Source: DATFMH01 sp035267045
Lineage (GTDB): Bacteria > Bacteroidota > Rhodothermia > Balneolales > DATFMH01
Assembly: GCA_035267045.1 (NCBI GenBank)
Contig: DATFMH010000016.1
Location: 1-36,665 of the forward strand
DNA: 36,665 nucleotides
Direction: 5' to 3'
Both the position numbers and the translations under genes were made by a program. The notes under the pieces were generated by a model. That model ran no database searches and was not told the origin of the DNA. It worked only from the letters and a program-made list of their open reading frames with translations. Shown in pieces: positions 7,996 through 16,993 of this stretch. Each line of letters begins with the position of its first letter. Position 1 is the stretch's first letter.

Positions 7996-9222
7996 TTACG
8001 GTTTGTAACCTGTATCAATAAAAAATTGTTTAACTGTTTCTTCAGCTGAAACTCTTGGCCTTATCAATTTCAATTCACCGTTTTTCCGGATTAATACTTC
8101 TGCCGGATAGGCCCGCCGATTATATTCGGATGCCATCGTCATACCATAAGCACCCGCCTCAGTCAGGGCCAGGATATCCCCTTCTATGGTCTTTGGCAGT
8201 ATCCGGTTATCAGCTAAAACATCACCACTCTCACAAATATTACCACTGACAGTATAGATTTCTGTGGCCGGTTCATCCATCCTATCGATATTAATAACAT
8301 TATGATAAGCATTATATAATAATGGGCGTATGAGATGATTAAAGCCGGTATCAGTACCCAAAAACACCTTCCTGCCTTGATTCTTGACCGTATTCACTCG
8401 TGTCAGCAGAACACCGCTTTGTCCAACAATATAACGTCCGGGTTCAAAATAATAAGTGATCGTTTTCTGTCTGTTTTCGATATCCTTTGCGAGCAGATCT
8501 GTCACCTGTTCTTTAAAATCCTCAAGGGAGAACTCTTTTTCACTCTCTTTATAGGGGATGGGGAACCCTCCACCAAAATTTACCATTTCAAGATCGGGAA
8601 ACCGGTAAGAAATATTCAGTAATTTTTTCATCGCGGCAGTGAAATTACGCGGCTTCTTAATACCGCTGCCAATATGAATATGAATTCCGGTTATTTTGAC
8701 ATCATATTTTTTAGCAAGCTCCAGGCAATCGCCCACCAAATCGAAGCGGATACCAAACTTGCTGTCTTTATTTCCTGTGACGACCCGTTCATGGTGACCA
8801 TCTCCTATATCAGGATTTATGCGGATAGAACACCGATGTGTGTCGGGATGCTTGCAATAACTCTCCAATCGGGAATATGAACCGATATTTAATATTACAC
8901 CGGCATCTATAGCCTGTTCCATTTCATGATCAGTCATATTATTTTCCGTATAGAAAATATTATGTGGATCTTCGTGGAAATATTGGGAGAGAACCACTTC
9001 CTCAAAACTTACCGTATCAAAACCGAAATCCTGGGCGTGTATTATTTCAAGTATAAATGGATTATCATTTGCCTTGATGGCATACAACCACTTAACCGGT
9101 AATTCCGGGAATAGTTGATTTAGATTTTGACACTTTTGTTCAATGGTATTTTCATCATAACAGTAAGCAGGTGTACCGAATGTATCTGCTACTGCTTTCA
9201 TTTTATCCCTGCTTAGGAACAT
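7996..9222 (-). CDS. lysA: diaminopimelate decarboxylase
   Basis: The 408-aa protein matches group IV PLP decarboxylases of the LysA type, which convert meso-diaminopimelate to L-lysine in the last step of lysine synthesis. The PLP lysine is Lys50 in WLYAIKANDNPF. The barrel motifs HIHIGSGI and NFGGGFPIPY are present. The second subunit's active-site segment (GNICESGD) and the C-terminal EAGAYGMTMASEYNRR are intact. The gene is divergent from the acylase gene across 128 nt. No strong ribosome binding site precedes Met1. An internal ATG at codon 8 has a weak AGGG upstream, so the start could be 21 nt further in. No lysine-riboswitch structure is evident in the short leader. Confidence 0.92.
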   Translation of the reverse strand: MFLSRDKMKAVADTFGTPAYCYDENTIEQKCQNLNQLFPELPVKWLYAIKANDNPFILEIIHAQDFGFDTVSFEEVVLSQYFHEDPHNIFYTENNMTDHEMEQAIDAGVILNIGSYSRLESYCKHPDTHRCSIRINPDIGDGHHERVVTGNKDSKFGIRFDLVGDCLELAKKYDVKITGIHIHIGSGIKKPRNFTAAMKKLLNISYRFPDLEMVNFGGGFPIPYKESEKEFSLEDFKEQVTDLLAKDIENRQKTITYYFEPGRYIVGQSGVLLTRVNTVKNQGRKVFLGTDTGFNHLIRPLLYNAYHNVINIDRMDEPATEIYTVSGNICESGDVLADNRILPKTIEGDILALTEAGAYGMTMASEYNRRAYPAEVLIRKNGELKLIRPRVSAEETVKQFFIDTGYKP

Positions 9223-9350
9223 GTCGACTGATAAAACCTCTTGTTATATTTTGTATATCTTTAGATTATGTTAAAATCTATTTATTAAACGTGTGTAAAG
9301 TTATTGATTATCTTTCAAACATATTTTGATAATTATTTAGTATTTCAAAC

Positions 9351-11855
9351 ATGAAATCATTTGCCAAGATTCTTCTATTCCTGATCATTGTTATTATTGG
9401 TTTTGCCGGAATAGCTATTTACTGGACTTTCTACAAACCACTGCCCGATTACTCCGCCAGGCTGAAAATTGACGGGCTTGAACAACAGGTAACCATTAAT
9501 TGGGATGATTACGGTGTTCCGCATATATCAGCTAAAAATATGCACGATTTATATTTTGCTGTCGGCTATGTTCATGCGCAGGACCGCCTTTGGCAGATGA
9601 CATTAACCCAGATTGCCGAACAAGGACGATTTGCTGAATTTTTTGGCAAGAAAATGGTCCCAACTGACAAATATATGCGTGTTTTGGGATTCTGGCGAAT
9701 GGCGAAAAAAATGGTAAAAGCCTTACCTGATTCTGAGCGCAATATTTTGCAGGCTTATGCCGACGGGGTTAATACTTATGTCCGAAATAACCGCAACAAG
9801 TTACCTATTGAATTTTCACTGACGGGAATAAAACCGTTAAAATGGACAGTTACAAATACAGTGGCTTTATCCCGAATGTTCGCTTGGCAGCTTAATGTAA
9901 GCTGGTGGAGTGAGACCACTTTCGGGTATCTGAGTGGACATATGCCACCATCAAAACTGAAGCAGATCTTCCCTACATGGCCTGATAGTGCGGCGACCTC
10001 GTTGACTTCAGGTGAAACACGAAGACTTGCTTCGAGTCTCATGCCAATGGTTAAACGCGATTTTTCGGTACGCCATTTATTGAACATGGATGGTACTCAT
10101 ATTGGCAGTAACGCGTGGGTGGTTGACGGAAATAAGACAATCTCAGGTTTCCCATTACTTGCCGGTGACCCTCATCTTGGATTGAATATACCGGATGTTT
10201 GGTACGAAGTTGTTCTCAATTTAGACGGCCGGCATCTTTCCGGAGCGACACGTCCAGGAGAACCGTTCATCTTAGTGGGTCAAAATGACTTCATGGCCTG
10301 GTCACTTACCAATTTAATGGCCGATGATACGGATTTCTTCCTTGAACAGGTCGATCCCAATGATCGTGGACGCTATGTCGTGGACTCATTACAAACAGCG
10401 GACACTACCAGACCCGCAGCGAAATATAAACCGTTTAAAGTTGATAATGAGCTCATAAAAACAAAAAAAGGCGATCAGATTGCGTTACGAATACGCATGA
10501 CGGATCACGGCCCAATCATTTCTGATATCTTCCCCGATAAGAAGTTACTGGGTAATAAAGTTATTGCCATGGATTGGACCGGTTATGACATGAGTAATGA
10601 ACTGACAACATTCATGAAATTGAATTGGGCAAAATCGTTTGAGCAATTTAAAAAGGCGCTCCCCTATTTTGGTGTTCCGGCTCAAAATTTCATGTATGCA
10701 GATAAAGCCGGCAATATAGCCATGTATTCTGTAGGTAAAATTCCTATTCGTAAACATAATCCGATATTGTTCAGAAAAGGATGGGATCCGGATTATAATT
10801 GGCAGGGATTCATCCCATACAGCAAAATGCCGCACGTTATTAATCCCAAACGGGGCTGGATCGCTAATGCCAACAACAGAGTTGTCAGCAAGAATTATCC
10901 CTATTACCTGGCTACTTTTTGGGAACCGCCTTCAAGGATAACAACCATTACGAATTTCCTGGAATCCCATAAAGATTTTACCGTTGACGATTTCAAGCAG
11001 CTCCAAAACTCATCTTTATCGAGCAATGCTAAAATGATAACCGGTAATATACTTCCGGTTCTCGAGTCGGATAGTGAGGACAGCTTAATCGCTGAAGCCA
11101 TCCCTTATTTGAAAAACTGGGATTACAAATATGAGCCAAGCGAAACGGCCGCATCTATTTTTGATACTTTTTTCATGGATTTGGCGAGGAATACACTCGA
11201 AGATGATATGGGTAAAACAGCCTACCACGATTTCATACGTCTTGAAAATTTACCGGTTCGAACAATGAATCATCTTTTGATGGTTGATTCAACCAGGACT
11301 TCAGATAGCACATGGACACCAGGCTCTCCATTATTTGATAATATCAATACCCCACAGATCGAGACCAGGCGTGATATCATACTTAAAAGCATGCGGCAGG
11401 CAGTGACTTTCCTGGCCGATTCACTGGGTTCCAAACCTTATAGATGGCGTTGGGAAAATTTACATACAATGACCTTTGAACCTCAATTACTCGGTCCCGC
11501 CGCCAAAGAACCGGGTGCGGGGAACACGCTTAAACTTATCGTGAAAAATATATTGAACCGCGGACCTTATCCCGTAAAAGGTGACGGCCTGACGGTGAAT
11601 AACGGCCAATTCAGCTGGCTGCATCCCTATCAAATGGAATTGGGGCCGTCCATTCGCCGGATTGTTGATTTTTCAGATTTAAAAAGCACATATACGGTAC
11701 TGCCGACCGGTCAGTCAGGTAACCCGTTATCCAGCCATTACGATGATCAAATACAAATGTGGTTGAATGGTGAATATCGTAAACTTTCACAAAACCCGGC
11801 ATTAACCTTATCACAACCGCACAAAACGATGATATTAAGTCCGAATTCACAGTAA
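9351..11855 (+). CDS. penicillin acylase family Ntn hydrolase (peptidase S45)
   Basis: An 834-aa protein with an N-terminal hydrophobic segment (about 5-27) that acts as signal or anchor, so it is probably periplasmic. The body matches the penicillin amidase family: VGYVHAQDRLWQM near residues 72-84, then HIGSNAWVV, where Ser253 is the expected N-terminal nucleophile freed by self-cleavage after Gly252. PLLAGDPHLGLNIPDVWYE follows, then a segment with the oxyanion-type Asn (VGQNDFMAWSLTN). The mature beta chain would be about 580 residues. Family members hydrolyse amide bonds of penicillins, acyl-homoserine lactones or related N-acyl compounds. The substrate here is not deducible. It is a single gene, divergent from lysA. 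Confidence 0.9.
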   Translation: MKSFAKILLFLIIVIIGFAGIAIYWTFYKPLPDYSARLKIDGLEQQVTINWDDYGVPHISAKNMHDLYFAVGYVHAQDRLWQMTLTQIAEQGRFAEFFGKKMVPTDKYMRVLGFWRMAKKMVKALPDSERNILQAYADGVNTYVRNNRNKLPIEFSLTGIKPLKWTVTNTVALSRMFAWQLNVSWWSETTFGYLSGHMPPSKLKQIFPTWPDSAATSLTSGETRRLASSLMPMVKRDFSVRHLLNMDGTHIGSNAWVVDGNKTISGFPLLAGDPHLGLNIPDVWYEVVLNLDGRHLSGATRPGEPFILVGQNDFMAWSLTNLMADDTDFFLEQVDPNDRGRYVVDSLQTADTTRPAAKYKPFKVDNELIKTKKGDQIALRIRMTDHGPIISDIFPDKKLLGNKVIAMDWTGYDMSNELTTFMKLNWAKSFEQFKKALPYFGVPAQNFMYADKAGNIAMYSVGKIPIRKHNPILFRKGWDPDYNWQGFIPYSKMPHVINPKRGWIANANNRVVSKNYPYYLATFWEPPSRITTITNFLESHKDFTVDDFKQLQNSSLSSNAKMITGNILPVLESDSEDSLIAEAIPYLKNWDYKYEPSETAASIFDTFFMDLARNTLEDDMGKTAYHDFIRLENLPVRTMNHLLMVDSTRTSDSTWTPGSPLFDNINTPQIETRRDIILKSMRQAVTFLADSLGSKPYRWRWENLHTMTFEPQLLGPAAKEPGAGNTLKLIVKNILNRGPYPVKGDGLTVNNGQFSWLHPYQMELGPSIRRIVDFSDLKSTYTVLPTGQSGNPLSSHYDDQIQMWLNGEYRKLSQNPALTLSQPHKTMILSPNSQ

Positions 11856-12111
11856 TTTAATATGTATTTGTTTTGAAATTTACTGTTATTGTAGTAACAG
11901 GTGTTATGTTTTAATACTATAAGGAAAATCTTTCGGCAGACGTGCAAAATTTATTAAAGCTTTGTTTTACCACTCTTATCCGATAAATATCATTTTAGCG
12001 GCATTTAAACATAATTTTACACGATTTATAACTTAGCATTTGCCATATTAGAATCTTTATTTTCAAAGTTAATTAAATCGACCGGGGTACAGAGTCTTAG
12101 GGGACTGGTGT

Positions 12112-15054
12112 ATGAAGAGAAGAAAAAAACGTATTACAAGTTTTTCACATTATAAAGCAAGTTATCCGAAGTTTCAGTTTTCGATACTTTTTCTATTTCT
12201 GTTACTTCTGATACTTACATTTCATTTAACATTATCCAAACAACTATTTAAAAATTGGATTGACACTCGTCCGGCTGGAAAAGTCGATAGTACTGAAGTC
12301 AATACGATCTTAAAGAACCTCACCCTTAAGCAAAAAGTCGGGCAGTTATTTTTCACCTATGCCAACGGAGATTTTACAAATGAGGAGTCTGACGAATATA
12401 AACGTCTGAAGAGAAGTATACTGGAAGATCACATCGGCGGCCTCATCTTTTTTAGCGGAAATGTGTACGGGCAGGCTATGTTGACCAATAAACTTCAAAA
12501 GATAAGCCGTATACCTCTCTGGATAACAGAAGACATGGAATTTGGTCCGGCAATGCGTATTCAAGGCAGTACGCGATTCTCCCCCGCGATGGGCATTGCC
12601 GCAACGGGTAATCCCTATTACGCTTATCAGGTTGGCAGAATTACCGCCTATGAAGCAAAAGCATTGGGAGTGGATCAAATATTTGCACCCGATATTGATG
12701 TAAATAATAATCCGGATAATCCCATTATCAACGTTCGCTCGTTTTCCAGTGATGCCAGGACCGTAGCTGCCTATGGAACAGCCTATATGCATGGTGTACT
12801 GGATGAAGGACTCGTCCCTACCGCTAAACATTTTCCGGGCCATGGAGATACGCACATCGACTCTCATCTGCAGTTACCTGTTAGTAGGTTTGGATATACA
12901 AGGCTCGACACACTTGAATTGGTTCCATTTCGAAAACTAATAGATAACGGGGTACCGAGTATTATGAGTGCTCATATAGCTTTTCCAAAAATTAGCGGGA
13001 AAAAAGCATTACCCGGCACACTCGATCCGGACATATTAAACAAACTTTTAAAAGACACTCTCAAATTCCATGGCCTTGTGATCACCGACGCACTGAGAAT
13101 GGATGGCATTACCAATCATTATTCGCCCGGTAAGGCGGCTGTCATGGCAATTCAGGCAGGCGCTGATATATTACTGTTATCTCCTGATCAATACACGGCC
13201 ATTCATGATGTAATAGATGCCGTTAAATCTGGTAAAATATCGGAAAAGAGAATCGACCAGTCCGTACGAAAAATCCTATTATGGAAAATCAGAAGAGGGC
13301 TGTTTCAAAAAGACCAGGTAAACCTTAATGAACTCGATCAAAAAGTACATACAAAAGATCATGTCTTGTTATCGAGGAAAATCGCTCGAAAATCAGTCAC
13401 CGTATTGAAAAATCGTCATCATATTTTACCAATTGAACCTCATCGCTACCCCCGGATACTGGTTGTCGCCATGTCTGACGATGAGGATGGAAACACCGGT
13501 AAAGAACTGGCAAGTATGATGCGGGAATATCATCCGACTGTTACGTTTCGCCTTTATGACAAGAGAACATGCCGCAGTGATTTAAATAGGATCATCAGGG
13601 AAGCCAGTAATTATAGCCTGATCGTTGTCGGCTCTTTTGTTCATGTCAAAACAGCATCAAAAATACAACTTAGTGATGAACAGATACATTTTTTAAAAAG
13701 GTTAGAAGCACAACATCGTCCACTTGCACTGATTGCATTTGGCAATCCATACGTTGTACGTGACCTTCCCGATGCTGATGTCCAGGTTTGCGCCTGGTCA
13801 GCTTCCAATAACCAGGTTGAACAAACCGTACCGGCATTATTTGGTGCTTCCGAAATAAACGGCAAACTCCCTATTGACATACCACCCCATTATAAACGCG
13901 GTTTCGGTATCCATATACCCAAGACAATCCTCAGAAAAGATGATCCCGAAGTAGCTGGTTTATCCAGCGATTCCCTTTACCATGTAGAGCAAATAATGCG
14001 CAGGGCTATCCGTGATTCCGTGTTTCCCGGTGGAGTGGTTGCCGTAGTAAAAAACGGCATACTGGCATACAATAAAGGATTCGGGTATCAAACTTATAAG
14101 AAACTTAAACACATTGATAAAAATGATGTCTACGATCTTGCCTCATTAACTAAGGTTGTCGCCACGACAGCTTCTATAATGAAATTATATGATGAAGGGA
14201 AACTGGATCTTAATGCTCATCTTTCTCAATATTTCAAGGCATTTGACAAGGGACCCAAAAAGAAAATAACGGTCAGTGACTTATTAACTCATACATCCGG
14301 TTTTCCACCAGATTTTCCAATGAGTTACTTAGGCCGTTTCCATGGCAGAAAAGCTCTAACAAAAGCAGCCATGGAAGTACCGTTAATAAATCCACCCGGT
14401 ACAAAATATGTTTACAGCGATATTAATTTTATAACCCTGGGCGCACTTGTCCGGAAAATTTCAGGAATGTCTCTTGATAAATTTGCTTACCACAATATTT
14501 ATTTCCCTTTGGATATGCATTATACTATGTTCAATCCTTTGAAACATGGCAGATGGCTCTTAAAATTGATTCCCCCAACAGAAATTGACACAACATTACG
14601 ACATAAAATAATACACGGTCAGGTTAATGATGAACGTTCGTATTACATGGGCGGGATAGCCGGCCATGCAGGATTGTTTTCAACTTCACACGATCTGGCG
14701 GCCTTTGCCCAATTACTTTTAAACAAGGGCACTTATGAAGGCACCCTTGTTTATACACCTCAAACGGTATCCTTATTCACAAAAAAAGAATCCGATATAT
14801 CAAACCGGGGATACGGTTTTGATTTAAAAAGTCCGGAAGGTTTTAGCACAGCCGGGAAGTTGATGGATAACAGGACATTCGGCCATCTTGGATTCACGGG
14901 AACGAGTTTATGGATTGATCCCACAAGAAACCTGGCAATTATTATATTAACTAACAGAGAATATCCGCATCGAAAAGGCAGCAAAGGCATAAATCACGTG
15001 CGTGCCAAAGTCGCTGATGCCGTTGTAAGAAGTATTATTGAGAAAGAGAGATGA
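12112..15054 (+). CDS. GH3 beta-N-acetylglucosaminidase / serine hydrolase (beta-lactamase-fold) fusion
   Basis: A 980-aa membrane-anchored envelope protein. A basic N-terminus and one hydrophobic segment (about 21-42) come first. Residues about 60-400 form a family 3 glycoside hydrolase domain with the NagZ-type motif KHFPGHGDTHIDSH (Lys239 to His252) and predicted nucleophile Asp326 (GLVITDALRMDG). A GH3 C-terminal sandwich spans about 410-610. Residues about 620-975 form a class C beta-lactamase/esterase-fold domain with Ser678 and Lys681 (SLTK), Tyr768 in YSD, and GHAGLFST. All catalytic signatures are intact. NagZ relatives release N-acetylglucosamine from peptidoglycan fragments, and the second domain may act on peptide or ester bonds. 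The fusion is known in Bacteroidota relatives. The cytidine deaminase follows after 1 nt. Confidence 0.9.
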   Translation: MKRRKKRITSFSHYKASYPKFQFSILFLFLLLLILTFHLTLSKQLFKNWIDTRPAGKVDSTEVNTILKNLTLKQKVGQLFFTYANGDFTNEESDEYKRLKRSILEDHIGGLIFFSGNVYGQAMLTNKLQKISRIPLWITEDMEFGPAMRIQGSTRFSPAMGIAATGNPYYAYQVGRITAYEAKALGVDQIFAPDIDVNNNPDNPIINVRSFSSDARTVAAYGTAYMHGVLDEGLVPTAKHFPGHGDTHIDSHLQLPVSRFGYTRLDTLELVPFRKLIDNGVPSIMSAHIAFPKISGKKALPGTLDPDILNKLLKDTLKFHGLVITDALRMDGITNHYSPGKAAVMAIQAGADILLLSPDQYTAIHDVIDAVKSGKISEKRIDQSVRKILLWKIRRGLFQKDQVNLNELDQKVHTKDHVLLSRKIARKSVTVLKNRHHILPIEPHRYPRILVVAMSDDEDGNTGKELASMMREYHPTVTFRLYDKRTCRSDLNRIIREASNYSLIVVGSFVHVKTASKIQLSDEQIHFLKRLEAQHRPLALIAFGNPYVVRDLPDADVQVCAWSASNNQVEQTVPALFGASEINGKLPIDIPPHYKRGFGIHIPKTILRKDDPEVAGLSSDSLYHVEQIMRRAIRDSVFPGGVVAVVKNGILAYNKGFGYQTYKKLKHIDKNDVYDLASLTKVVATTASIMKLYDEGKLDLNAHLSQYFKAFDKGPKKKITVSDLLTHTSGFPPDFPMSYLGRFHGRKALTKAAMEVPLINPPGTKYVYSDINFITLGALVRKISGMSLDKFAYHNIYFPLDMHYTMFNPLKHGRWLLKLIPPTEIDTTLRHKIIHGQVNDERSYYMGGIAGHAGLFSTSHDLAAFAQLLLNKGTYEGTLVYTPQTVSLFTKKESDISNRGYGFDLKSPEGFSTAGKLMDNRTFGHLGFTGTSLWIDPTRNLAIIILTNREYPHRKGSKGINHVRAKVADAVVRSIIEKER

Positions 15055-15055
15055 G

Positions 15056-15775
15056 ATGAATTGGAATACATTATTAGCACGATCTTACGTCCCTTATTCA
15101 GGGAGACACGAAGCATGTGTTGTTGAGGGAAAGAGCGGTACTTATTATGCCGGAGTCAGAATAGAAAATATTGCTTTCCCTGACACTATATCAGCAATAC
15201 AGGTGGCTCTTTTTACATGTATGAGTGAAAATGATAAACCGGTAAAATTAATACTCCGGAATAATGCCAACAAAGACCATGATCTGGTTAATTTTTGGCA
15301 AGACGAATACAACTTGACTGTTACTGTCGAAGACACTCTGCCTGAGTTTACTCTTTTTCAAAAAAAATATCCTTTGAGATCGGACATCAATAAACTCATG
15401 GAGGATTTACTTGATCAAGCCGTAGTTCCCAATTCAGACTTCCCTGTATCCGCTTTAATTGAAACGTATGATGGATTCATCAGTGGAGTTAACATGGAAT
15501 GCAGTGAATGGCGTTTGGGATTATGCGCCGAGCGTATGGCTATTGCCAAAGCTGTTACCATGGGTTATGAAATTTTCGACGGAATACACATACACACGAA
15601 ATATGGTGAATACAGCAGCCCTTGTGGAGCATGCCGGCAAGTGATCATTGAACATTTACCTGATAAACCTGTTCATCTTTTTCATGCTGACAAAACTCAC
15701 TCTATTCATTCGAGCTCACATCTCCTGCCAAACTCATTTCAATCCAAAAAATTAAAAAAACTAATTATAGAATAA
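15056..15775 (+). CDS. two-domain cytidine deaminase, catalytic domain C-terminal
   Basis: The 239-aa protein (ATG 15056; a TTG at 15038 would overlap the upstream gene) has two cytidine-deaminase-like halves. The C-terminal half has the complete zinc site: Cys157-Ala-Glu159 (GLCAERMAIAKA) and Cys190/Cys193 (SPCGACRQ), as in tetrameric CDA. The N-terminal half keeps the fold signature (YVPYSGRHEACVVEGKSG, then GVRIENIAFPD) but has lost the CAE and PCxxC ligands. In E. coli Cdd the order is the reverse, with the active half first. The expected reaction is deamination of cytidine or deoxycytidine to uridine. It begins one base after the GH3 fusion's stop, so translational coupling is likely. 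Substrate identity is inferred. Confidence 0.85.
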   Translation: MNWNTLLARSYVPYSGRHEACVVEGKSGTYYAGVRIENIAFPDTISAIQVALFTCMSENDKPVKLILRNNANKDHDLVNFWQDEYNLTVTVEDTLPEFTLFQKKYPLRSDINKLMEDLLDQAVVPNSDFPVSALIETYDGFISGVNMECSEWRLGLCAERMAIAKAVTMGYEIFDGIHIHTKYGEYSSPCGACRQVIIEHLPDKPVHLFHADKTHSIHSSSHLLPNSFQSKKLKKLIIE

Positions 15776-15873
15776 ATAAAATCAGTCATTCTATCCTAAC
15801 AATGACACTGGTACGTTTCCGTTGTGATAGTAATGATCCATGATTATTTATTTACAAAAATTATATACTAAAG

Positions 15874-16536
15874 ATGAACTACATAGCGATACTGGATTAC
15901 GAACATCTTGATAATAATTTATTTTTAAGGGCTTTTGCACAGTCGGTCTCCCGACAGAAAAATGTACATGGCATAATTTTGCATGGAGACAGTGCTTATA
16001 CCGACCGTATCCTTCAAACAGGAGTCATGAGAGATGAGGCACGACTTCGAAGCACTCGTGATCTTAATAAGCGGCTCATTAATTTATTAGCAGATTCCGG
16101 AGTGGCAGCCATTGGCATTAATGGATATCAAAAAGAAGCTATCTGTTACGATCCCGGCAGTGCTAAACTTTCAATCGATAAACGTTTTTTTGAGTCACTG
16201 CCCGGGCCGGCCTTTTTAGTTCTTTCGAATCTCGTTTATGACACACACACCCGAACACCACGTCCCTTCCCATTGATAGAGTTGGCTAATAAGCTTCAAA
16301 AAGAATTGAATCATGAAAAGCTTTTCGCATTTAAAATAGAAGAGAATGATGGAATTATTATTGAAAATAAGCTTCCTAACGAGTTGCAGTGGAGTCTATT
16401 AGATGAAGAAACCAAAAAAAATATTTTACCGGTTGAAATTCGTAATACTCCATGTTCATTTTACTTGTCCACTGCCAGGTCATTCATGTATCTACCTGAT
16501 ATTAAAGAGATTACAAAAATATCATTTGATAACTAA
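15874..16536 (+). CDS. degenerate amino-acid-kinase-fold protein (acetylglutamate kinase-like)
   Basis: This 220-aa protein is not confidently identified. Residues 30-100 (HGIILHGDSAYTDRILQTGV ... DLNKRLINLLADSGVAAIGINGY) follow the pattern of acetylglutamate kinase (VHGGGxxI, LNKxLV, GxxAVGLSG). The parts needed for catalysis look lost: the N-terminal KxGG is replaced by ILDYEHLD, and the GGG loop by HGDS. The protein is also shorter than typical ArgB (about 260 aa or more). No signal peptide is seen. It lies 98 nt after the cytidine deaminase on the same strand, possibly in the same transcript. It may be a regulatory or binding relative rather than an enzyme. The fold assignment is a moderate-confidence recognition. 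Confidence 0.55.
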   Translation: MNYIAILDYEHLDNNLFLRAFAQSVSRQKNVHGIILHGDSAYTDRILQTGVMRDEARLRSTRDLNKRLINLLADSGVAAIGINGYQKEAICYDPGSAKLSIDKRFFESLPGPAFLVLSNLVYDTHTRTPRPFPLIELANKLQKELNHEKLFAFKIEENDGIIIENKLPNELQWSLLDEETKKNILPVEIRNTPCSFYLSTARSFMYLPDIKEITKISFDN

Positions 16537-16624
16537 TTAATAAAAAATAAATGCCCCATATAGGCTGTAATCGAATATTTTTTGTAAAAAATTGGCTTTT
16601 TTTCGCTTATAATGCGATTTACTC

Positions 16625-16653
16625 TTGACAGACGTACCTCTTATAAGTAGATT
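16625..16653 (+). promoter_or_regulatory. possible sigma70-like promoter for the histone-like gene
   Basis: TTGACA (16625-16630) is a perfect -35 hexamer. After 17 nt comes TAGATT (16648-16653), four of six to the -10 consensus. It lies about 85 nt before ATG 16738. FCB bacteria often use a different promoter consensus, so this is tentative. Confidence 0.35.
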
Positions 16654-16727
16654 CATTTGTGCAGTAAGTGATAGCAATTAACTGTTCACTTTCAATACAA
16701 ACATAAAAATTATAACAATAATTAATT

Positions 16728-16731
16728 GGAG
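16728..16731 (+). promoter_or_regulatory. ribosome binding site fixing the start at 16738
   Basis: GGAG sits six bases before ATG 16738 and inside the longer open frame starting at TTG 16726. It supports the 58-aa product MSRYEDLK... over the 62-aa one. Confidence 0.65.
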
Positions 16732-16737
16732 TCTACA

Positions 16738-16914
16738 ATGAGTCGATATGAGGATTTAAAATCTTTAGTAGAAGATATGGAATCAGACATGGATAAATTC
16801 TACAATAAAGGTAACAAAACGGCCGGTACCCGTGCACGTAAGTCTCTTCAAGAACTCAAAAACATGGCACAAGATATTCGTGTTGAAATTCAGACAATGA
16901 AAAAAGACGTTTAA
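16738..16914 (+). CDS. histone H1-like DNA-binding protein (Hc1 family)
   Basis: A 58-aa protein, MSRYEDLKSLVEDMESDMDK..., with the core segment FYNKGNKTAGTRARKSLQEL and a helical, Lys-rich end (IRVEIQTMKKD). This matches the short Hc1/histone H1-like proteins of Bacteroidota and their relatives, which bind DNA and contribute to nucleoid compaction. The start is set by GGAG upstream of ATG 16738. It is monocistronic: a promoter-like site lies upstream and a strong terminator 30 nt downstream, shared with a convergent small gene. Such proteins are usually abundant, in keeping with the clear ribosome binding site. DNA binding is family knowledge and was not shown for this protein. Confidence 0.87.
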   Translation: MSRYEDLKSLVEDMESDMDKFYNKGNKTAGTRARKSLQELKNMAQDIRVEIQTMKKDV

Positions 16915-16944
16915 TATTGATCTAAATCGATCGATACGAAATTA

Positions 16945-16976
16945 TAAAAAAAGCCACAATCAGTGGCTTTTTTTTA
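16945..16976. terminator. bidirectional terminator between two convergent small genes
   Basis: AGCCAC (16952-16957) pairs with GTGGCT (16963-16968) around AATCA. The A run before it and the T run after it extend the stem and provide a T-tract on both strands. It can end both the histone-like gene and the opposing gene that stops at 16994. Confidence 0.85.
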
Positions 16977-16993
16977 TTTTAAATATTTATTCA

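Noticed and set aside
9223..9350. possible lysine riboswitch in front of lysA
   Set aside because: The lysA leader can only occupy this 128-nt divergent gap, which is too short and AT-rich for the lysine riboswitch and shows none of its conserved helices.
11883..11900. CTGTTA/TAACAG hairpin after the acylase gene as terminator
   Set aside because: It has only 6 AT-rich base pairs and no adjoining T-tract, which is too weak to call.
12346..12867. 173-aa minus-strand ORF inside the GH3 fusion gene
   Set aside because: It is antisense to the well-conserved NagZ-like domain and its protein shows no family features, so it is a shadow of the opposite frame.
12112..15054. beta-lactam resistance from the beta-lactamase-like domain
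   Set aside because: The domain is the class C/esterase-like fold fused to a glycosidase. The SxxK and YxD pattern is common to many serine hydrolases, so resistance is not supported.
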